Source: Alphaproteobacteria bacterium UBA1002 (lineage in GTDB: Bacteria > Pseudomonadota > Alphaproteobacteria > Rickettsiales > UBA998). Taken from it: a stretch of 64,000 bases of DNA. Numbering within the stretch: position 1 is the stretch's first letter; every line of letters starts with the position of its first letter. The notes beneath the pieces were generated by a model. The model was not told the origin of the DNA. It made no database searches and was given only the letters and a program-made list of their open reading frames with translations. The translations under genes were made by a program, and so were the position numbers. Positions 59,572 to 64,000 of this stretch are shown piece after piece. The stretch lies in the NCBI GenBank assembly GCA_002291845.1, contig DBAU01000034.1:1-64000 (forward strand). Reading direction: 5' to 3'.

Positions 59572-60969
59572 ATGTCACCCACTGCCTTCCGTCTGACCTT
59601 TCACTCGTGTGTGCTTTCACTTTACCTTTCCACCGCGCTGTTTGCTGCTCCAGCCGTTGCGCAGGCTGAAGATAGTGCCACAGCGGCATTGTCGGATAGT
59701 GAGGAAACCTATGAAATGCTCAGCCTGTTTGGCGATGTGTTTGAGCGCGTGCGCAACGACTATGTGGAAAAGGTGACGGATAAGCAGTTGATTGAATCGG
59801 CCATCAACGGGATGCTGACCTCACTTGATCCACATTCAGGCTACCTCAACGAGCAGAGCTTCAAGGAGATGCAGGTGCAGACCCGCGGTGAGTTCGGTGG
59901 TCTCGGCATCGAAGTCACTATGGAAAATGGTCTGGTGAAAGTGGTCTCGCCGATTGATGATACCCCGGCGTTCAAAGCTGGTGTCCTAGCGGGTGATTAC
60001 ATCAGTGAAATTGATGGTGAAGCGGTGATGGGCCTCAATCTCTCTGAAGCAGTAGATAAAATGCGCGGCCCGGTTGGCAGCAAAATTAAGCTGACGATAT
60101 TGCGTGAAAAGCAGCCTGAGCCCATTGCGCTCACCCTAACGCGCGACCTTATCCGTATCAAATCCGTTCGGGCGCGGCCGGAGGATGATATCGGGTATGT
60201 ACGAATCAACTCTTTCTCTGAACAGACCTACGAAAATTTAGAAGATTCCATTAAGAAAATGCGTCGTGATAACGCCAAAATGAAAGGTCTTGTGCTGGAT
60301 TTGCGGAATAACCCAGGCGGGTTGCTGGATCAAGCGGTAGCGGTTTCCGACGCGTTCCTAGATCATGGTGAGATTGTCTCTACCCGTGAGCGTGACCCCA
60401 ACAACACCAAGCGCTATTCAGCCACCAAAGGTGACGTACTGGATGGGCTGCCGATGGTGGTGCTGATTAATCAGGGTTCGGCCTCGGCTTCGGAAATTGT
60501 GGCGGGTGCGCTACAGGATCACGACCGCGCGATCATTATGGGGGTTAAATCCTTTGGCAAAGGCTCGGTACAAACGGTTATTCCGTTGCGTGAGCACGGC
60601 GCGATGCGTTTGACAACCTCTCGCTATTATACGCCGTCTGGCCATTCGATTCAGGCCAAAGGCATCACCCCGGATATTGAAGTAGAGCAAGCCAAAATTG
60701 CAAAGCTTGATGAGCCCAGTGGGTTTGGCATTCGCTCCGAGGCTGATCTCCGCGGCCGGCTGAGTAATCCCGAAGACGAAAAAGATGGCGCATCTTCCCG
60801 CCGAACGGCGCCTTCATCATTGCCAACGAACAGCAAGCCGCTTGATCGGAAAGATCAAACGATGCGCGGTATGGATAAAGAAGAGGATTTCCAGCTTGCC
60901 CGCGCACTGGACCTGTTACGTGGTATCGCCATTTATCAGGGGCGCGAGCAAGCGGAGCTGAAGCCGTGA
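59572..60969 (+). CDS. ctpA: Carboxy-terminal processing protease, S41 family
   Basis: 465 residues. Signal peptide (CVLSLYLSTALFAAPAVAQA), N-terminal helical region (DVFERVRNDYVEKV), a PDZ domain (GGLGIEVTMENGLVKVVSPIDDTPA), then the protease core with the Ser/Lys dyad in GSASASEIVAG and SFGKGSVQ. It trims periplasmic proteins; in several bacteria CtpA removes murein endopeptidases or processes envelope proteins. The tail after about residue 395 is a charged, low-complexity extension. It lies in the envC cluster. Confidence 0.95.
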   Translation: MSPTAFRLTFHSCVLSLYLSTALFAAPAVAQAEDSATAALSDSEETYEMLSLFGDVFERVRNDYVEKVTDKQLIESAINGMLTSLDPHSGYLNEQSFKEMQVQTRGEFGGLGIEVTMENGLVKVVSPIDDTPAFKAGVLAGDYISEIDGEAVMGLNLSEAVDKMRGPVGSKIKLTILREKQPEPIALTLTRDLIRIKSVRARPEDDIGYVRINSFSEQTYENLEDSIKKMRRDNAKMKGLVLDLRNNPGGLLDQAVAVSDAFLDHGEIVSTRERDPNNTKRYSATKGDVLDGLPMVVLINQGSASASEIVAGALQDHDRAIIMGVKSFGKGSVQTVIPLREHGAMRLTTSRYYTPSGHSIQAKGITPDIEVEQAKIAKLDEPSGFGIRSEADLRGRLSNPEDEKDGASSRRTAPSSLPTNSKPLDRKDQTMRGMDKEEDFQLARALDLLRGIAIYQGREQAELKP

Positions 60970-61012
60970 TTTCCGGGTGCTGACACCCAATGCGGCATGA
61001 AGAGAGGTGCGC

Positions 61013-62233
61013 ATGGCTAAGTCTGGGAAATACCCCTTTTCCCTGATGCTGCTGGTGGGGTTAGCCGCGGGCTTGCTCCTCAGCTGGTGTGTGCTTTTCT
61101 TTCTGTTTTTTCAGCAGGGCGATGGCCTGCGACTTTCTGCAGTTTCCGATGGACGCTATGCCCGTATCGATCTGAAAACCGGTGCGGTAGAAGGCAATGT
61201 TTTGACGCTGGCCCCCCCGCCGGCCCCGGCACCCATCCCCGATGCCACCGCTGCTCCCGCAACGGTGGAAGTGCCGGCCCCGGCTCCGGAGGCGGATAAT
61301 GCACCCGTGATTTTGCCTCAGCCTGCGCCTTCGGGGGATGGTGCTATTCAAGTTGCGGACTTACCTGCACCCGCGGTGGAGGTCGCGCCAGTTCCTGGCA
61401 CTGATGCCAACGCCGTACCACCTGCTGCGCAGATGCCTACCGTTCGCGCTCCGCTCAATCCTGCGCCCAATGCCGCGCTGGTGGAAACGGTGGGTAGCCT
61501 TGCGCTGCCCAAAAAAGCCCCCGATGGGATGAGCCCGTCACAATATTATCGAAAGCCTTTTACCCGTCAGGCAGGCTTACCGATGGTCGCCGTGCTGGTG
61601 CGGGATCTTGGATTGCACAAAACGCATACACAGGCCGCGCTTGGGCTGGATGAGAATGTCACATTTGCTTTTTCGCCTTACGCATCCAACCTGGCAGAGC
61701 AAACGTCTCAGGCCCGGCTCACCGGTCATGAATTCTGGCTGCAGGTGCCCATGGAACCCGAGGGGTACCCAGCGAATGATGCCGGGCCATTCTCACTTTT
61801 GCGCACCGATTCCTTAGAGCAGAATCTTTCACGTCTGCATCAGGTGATGGGGCTGGCTGTGGGCTATGTCGGACTGGTTGCACCGCCCACAGAGTTGTTT
61901 TCTGCCAGCCGACTGATGGGAGATCTGGCGGAAGATATTCGCACCCGTGGTTTGTTGATGGTGCAGCATCAGCCGGTCATGACCTTGCCACGCTATGATG
62001 ATCTGTTAATGACCATCAACCGCACCGTCGCACCTACCACAACGCCTGAGCAGCTGCGCATACAATTGACGGAGCTGGAGGCGATTGCCCGCTCACGGGG
62101 GCATGCGGTCCTCTCCCTACCGGCAACACCTGGCTTACTTGCCGAGCTTCCGGCATGGCTTGCGACGCTGCCAGCGAAGAAGCTTGCGCTTGCCCCTTTG
62201 TCTGCGGTATCCGCTACCAAAAGTCAGCCATGA
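61013..62233 (+). CDS. Divergent polysaccharide deacetylase (YibQ family)
   Basis: About 406 residues. One membrane segment (FSLMLLVGLAAGLLLSWCVLFFLFF) anchors it, followed by a proline/alanine-rich linker (about 60-165) that spans the periplasm. The C-terminal domain (MVAVLVRDLGLHKTHTQAALGLDENVTFAFSPY, EFWLQVPMEPEGYP) is the DUF610/PF04748 deacetylase-like fold. The family often lacks the metal-binding triad, and an HxxxH motif is not evident here, so catalysis is doubtful. ATG 61013 follows GAGAGG. It overlaps rppH by four bases. Confidence 0.88.
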   Translation: MAKSGKYPFSLMLLVGLAAGLLLSWCVLFFLFFQQGDGLRLSAVSDGRYARIDLKTGAVEGNVLTLAPPPAPAPIPDATAAPATVEVPAPAPEADNAPVILPQPAPSGDGAIQVADLPAPAVEVAPVPGTDANAVPPAAQMPTVRAPLNPAPNAALVETVGSLALPKKAPDGMSPSQYYRKPFTRQAGLPMVAVLVRDLGLHKTHTQAALGLDENVTFAFSPYASNLAEQTSQARLTGHEFWLQVPMEPEGYPANDAGPFSLLRTDSLEQNLSRLHQVMGLAVGYVGLVAPPTELFSASRLMGDLAEDIRTRGLLMVQHQPVMTLPRYDDLLMTINRTVAPTTTPEQLRIQLTELEAIARSRGHAVLSLPATPGLLAELPAWLATLPAKKLALAPLSAVSATKSQP

Positions 62234-62727
62234 CTGCCCAGCCTGCTCTTTCTGAAGATGACATTGCCCGTCTTCCCTATCGTCTCGGGGTCGGCGTGAT
62301 GCTTTTAAATGCGCAAAAACACGTTTTTGTCGGCCGCCGTATTGATATGCGCTCAGAGGCGTGGCAGATGCCGCAAGGAGGCGTGGATGAGGGAGAAAAC
62401 CCTCGCGCAGCCGCATTACGAGAGCTGGAAGAAGAAATCGGCACGGCCAAGGCCGAGATAATCGCTGAATCGCGCGGCTGGCTGGATTACGATCTTCCCC
62501 ATCATCTGGTCCCTGAGCTATGGGGTGGTCAGTATCGCGGTCAGCGCCAGAAATGGTATCTGATGCGATTTACCGGGACCGATGATGACATCAACCTTGC
62601 CACAGCTCACCCGGAATTCTTTGAGTGGAAATGGGCGGAAGCTGCGACCTTGCCGGAGTTAATTGTGCCGTTCAAACGGGCGCTTTATCAACACATTGTG
62701 CGGGAATTTTCCTACTACCTACCGTAA
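62230..62727 (+). CDS. rppH: RNA pyrophosphohydrolase
   Basis: 165 residues with an exact Nudix box, GGVDEGENPRAAALRELEEEIG. It removes pyrophosphate from the 5' end of mRNA, starting decay by RNase E. LPYRLGVGVMLLNAQKHVFVGRR and MPQGG fit RppH of alphaproteobacteria (also called IalA). Translationally coupled to the preceding gene (ATGA). It ends the gpmI cluster. Confidence 0.95.
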   Translation: MTAQPALSEDDIARLPYRLGVGVMLLNAQKHVFVGRRIDMRSEAWQMPQGGVDEGENPRAAALRELEEEIGTAKAEIIAESRGWLDYDLPHHLVPELWGGQYRGQRQKWYLMRFTGTDDDINLATAHPEFFEWKWAEAATLPELIVPFKRALYQHIVREFSYYLP

Positions 62728-62769
62728 GTCAGTACAGGTTGCTTGCGTAAGGCTATAGGGAATGGCTAA

Positions 62770-63717
62770 GTGTCTCGTATGATTGTTGTAGAGCATCTGG
62801 TCTATGAGTATCCCGGAAAGCGGGCGCTGGATGATGTCTCCTTCTCCATTGCACCCGGCACCATTACAGCACTGGTGGGGCCGAACGGCTCCGGAAAAAC
62901 GACACTGTTGCGATGCATCGCAGCACTGGATGAGCCTTTTTCCGGTCGCATCATTGTGCATGGCATTGATTTGTCTGAGCAGCCGCGTGAGGTGCACCGG
63001 CATTTAGGCTATTTGTCTGATTTCTTTGGTGTGTATGAAGATCTGACCGTGCGTCAATGTCTGTCATTTGCGGCCCGGGTGCATGGTTACTCACCGCAAG
63101 AAATACGTGCTCGTGTGCAGTGGGTGATTGATCTCTTGGAGCTGGGTGCGTATGCCGAGCAACCTGCGGGTGTTCTATCGCGAGGATGGAAACAGCGACT
63201 GGGGATCGCGCAGAGTGTGATTCACCGTCCTAAGCTGCTTTTGCTGGACGAGCCTGCTTCGGGACTGGACCCGGAAGCGCGCATCGCACTTTCGGGTATT
63301 TTACGGCAATTGCAGGCAGAAGGCATGACCTTGGTCGTATCCTCTCATATCCTTGCAGAGCTTGAGGATTATTGCACCGATATGCTGGTGCTGCGTGATG
63401 GCAAGGTGTTGCATCATCAAGCAGCACGCGCCGAGAATTTGGCATCAACACGTCGGGTGAGCGTGGTCTGCCTTAATGCCATAGAAAAAGCCGTAGCGTG
63501 CTTTGCGTCGGATTCAATGGTTTCTGCGCTTGCACAAGACGGCACGCAGGTCACCTTTGACTACACAGGCGATGACGCGCGCCTTGCAGCGTTGCTCAAT
63601 ACCTTGATTCAGGATGGCGTCCTTATCAGCCGCTTCACGGCAGATGCGCCGCGGCTACAAGATGTATATCTCTCGCTCGGCACCGACAGGGAGGATGCCC
63701 ATGCTCCTATGGCCTGA
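62770..63717 (+). CDS. ABC transporter ATP-binding protein
   Basis: 315 residues. Walker A GPNGSGKTT, signature LSRGWKQRLGIAQ, Walker B LLLLDEPASGLDPEAR and a switch histidine (SSHILAEL). The C-terminal 90 residues form the extension typical of ABC-2 exporters of the CcmA/YhcH kind. The start is GTG 62770 or ATG 62779. The membrane partner begins inside its end (17-base overlap). The substrate is unknown; heme, polysaccharide or drug export are all possible for this class. Confidence 0.92.
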   Translation: MSRMIVVEHLVYEYPGKRALDDVSFSIAPGTITALVGPNGSGKTTLLRCIAALDEPFSGRIIVHGIDLSEQPREVHRHLGYLSDFFGVYEDLTVRQCLSFAARVHGYSPQEIRARVQWVIDLLELGAYAEQPAGVLSRGWKQRLGIAQSVIHRPKLLLLDEPASGLDPEARIALSGILRQLQAEGMTLVVSSHILAELEDYCTDMLVLRDGKVLHHQAARAENLASTRRVSVVCLNAIEKAVACFASDSMVSALAQDGTQVTFDYTGDDARLAALLNTLIQDGVLISRFTADAPRLQDVYLSLGTDREDAHAPMA

Positions 63718-64000
63718 ACTACAGCGCTGTATCTGGCTGGAATGCTCTTTGCACCGCATGGTTGCCGCTCCGCTGGTCATGGCGACATTGCTCTATTTCT
63801 GTCTGAAAGGAGAGCAACCTATTGATAACGTGTCGCGTATTTTTTATTTTCTGTACTGCGTGATTATTCTTTTATGGGGCGGCCATAAGGCGGCGGAGGC
63901 TGTGCTTGAAGAGGTCAATGAGCGCACCTGGGATTTCCAGCGCCTCTCGTCCCTCTCACCGCAACAGCTGACGCTGGGAAAATTATTCGGTAGTCCTCTT
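63701..64000 (+). CDS. ABC-2 type membrane protein, cut by the window end
   Basis: The frame opens at ATG 63701, behind GGGAGGA, and stays open for 100 codons to the end of the window. It reads MLLWPELQRCIWLECSLHR, then a hydrophobic stretch (MVAAPLVMATLLYFCL) and a second (IFYFLYCVIILLWGG), followed by a charged loop (EEVNERTWDFQRLSSLSPQQ) that is typical of ABC-2 permeases. It is the partner of the ATPase it overlaps. Length and remaining helices lie outside the window. Confidence 0.8.
   Translation, partial: MLLWPELQRCIWLECSLHRMVAAPLVMATLLYFCLKGEQPIDNVSRIFYFLYCVIILLWGGHKAAEAVLEEVNERTWDFQRLSSLSPQQLTLGKLFGSPL

Overview
The window is a 64 kb piece of chromosome from an alphaproteobacterium. 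The evidence is gene content and order: the ribD-ribE-ribB-ribH-nusB-thiL set with glyA-nrdR-rpiB nearby, proA-nadD-rsfS-rlmH, gpmI-envC-ctpA-yibQ-rppH, a RibB with a decayed GTP cyclohydrolase II half, a short bifunctional PutA, and a perfect match to the alphaproteobacterial RpoH (sigma-32) promoter in front of an Hsp20 gene. I cannot place it below class level. Base composition looks uneven by eye: the housekeeping blocks near 16-32 kb and 38-46 kb look GC-rich, while the RTX genes, the secretin cluster and the lptFG block look poorer in GC. I saw no tRNA, rRNA, insertion sequence, integrase or CRISPR array.

Layout. 1-5.5 kb: the 3' part of a giant modular RTX (Ca-binding) secreted protein, cut by the window edge and broken by a one-base frameshift in a G tract. 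5.6-6.1 kb: hsp20 behind a heat-shock promoter. 6.2-14.3 kb (minus): a bacterial alpha-2-macroglobulin and penicillin-binding protein 1C as an overlapping pair. 14.6-16.9 kb: a HicB-like protein with a long arginine-rich tail, a small lipoprotein and a MipA/OmpV porin-like protein. 17-19 kb: typA and a cold-shock gene. 19.4-27.9 kb: nitrogen and carbon scavenging, with putA, the agmatine-to-putrescine pair aguB-aguA, a TerC/DUF486 membrane pair and acetyl-CoA synthetase. 28-32.4 kb: a periplasmic PDC sensor, ilvE, lgt, a MidA/NDUFAF7-type methyltransferase and a YfiH-type protein. 32.4-38.3 kb: lptG-lptF divergent from pepA, then a second RTX gene wedged between pepA and holC. 38.3-46.7 kb: riboflavin, nusB and thiL genes on plus facing nrdR, glyA and rpiB on minus. 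47.4-53.1 kb: prepilin peptidase, a lipoprotein secretin, an ABC-2-like membrane protein, a membrane-anchored helical-repeat protein and a membrane-bound AraC-type regulator, which look like part of a pilus or type II secretion system. 53.1-62.7 kb: proA-nadD-rsfS-rlmH, phoU, and gpmI-envC-ctpA-yibQ-rppH, covering ribosome dormancy and maturation, phosphate control and cell separation. 62.8-64 kb: an ABC transporter that runs off the end.

The most notable points are these. RsfS appears to start at an ATT codon behind a good ribosome binding site. A very strong 110-base stem-loop sits in front of the second RTX gene and would bury its ribosome binding site. A palindromic repeat is inserted in frame inside putA, and related dispersed repeats lie in three intergenic regions. 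The HicB-like protein has no HicA partner but carries a roughly 160-residue RNA-binding-like tail. A short relic of a GNAT acetyltransferase lies on the minus strand after lgt. Two conserved neighbourhoods are interrupted by unrelated genes: pepA-holC by the RTX gene, and ribD-ribE by an antisense orphan.
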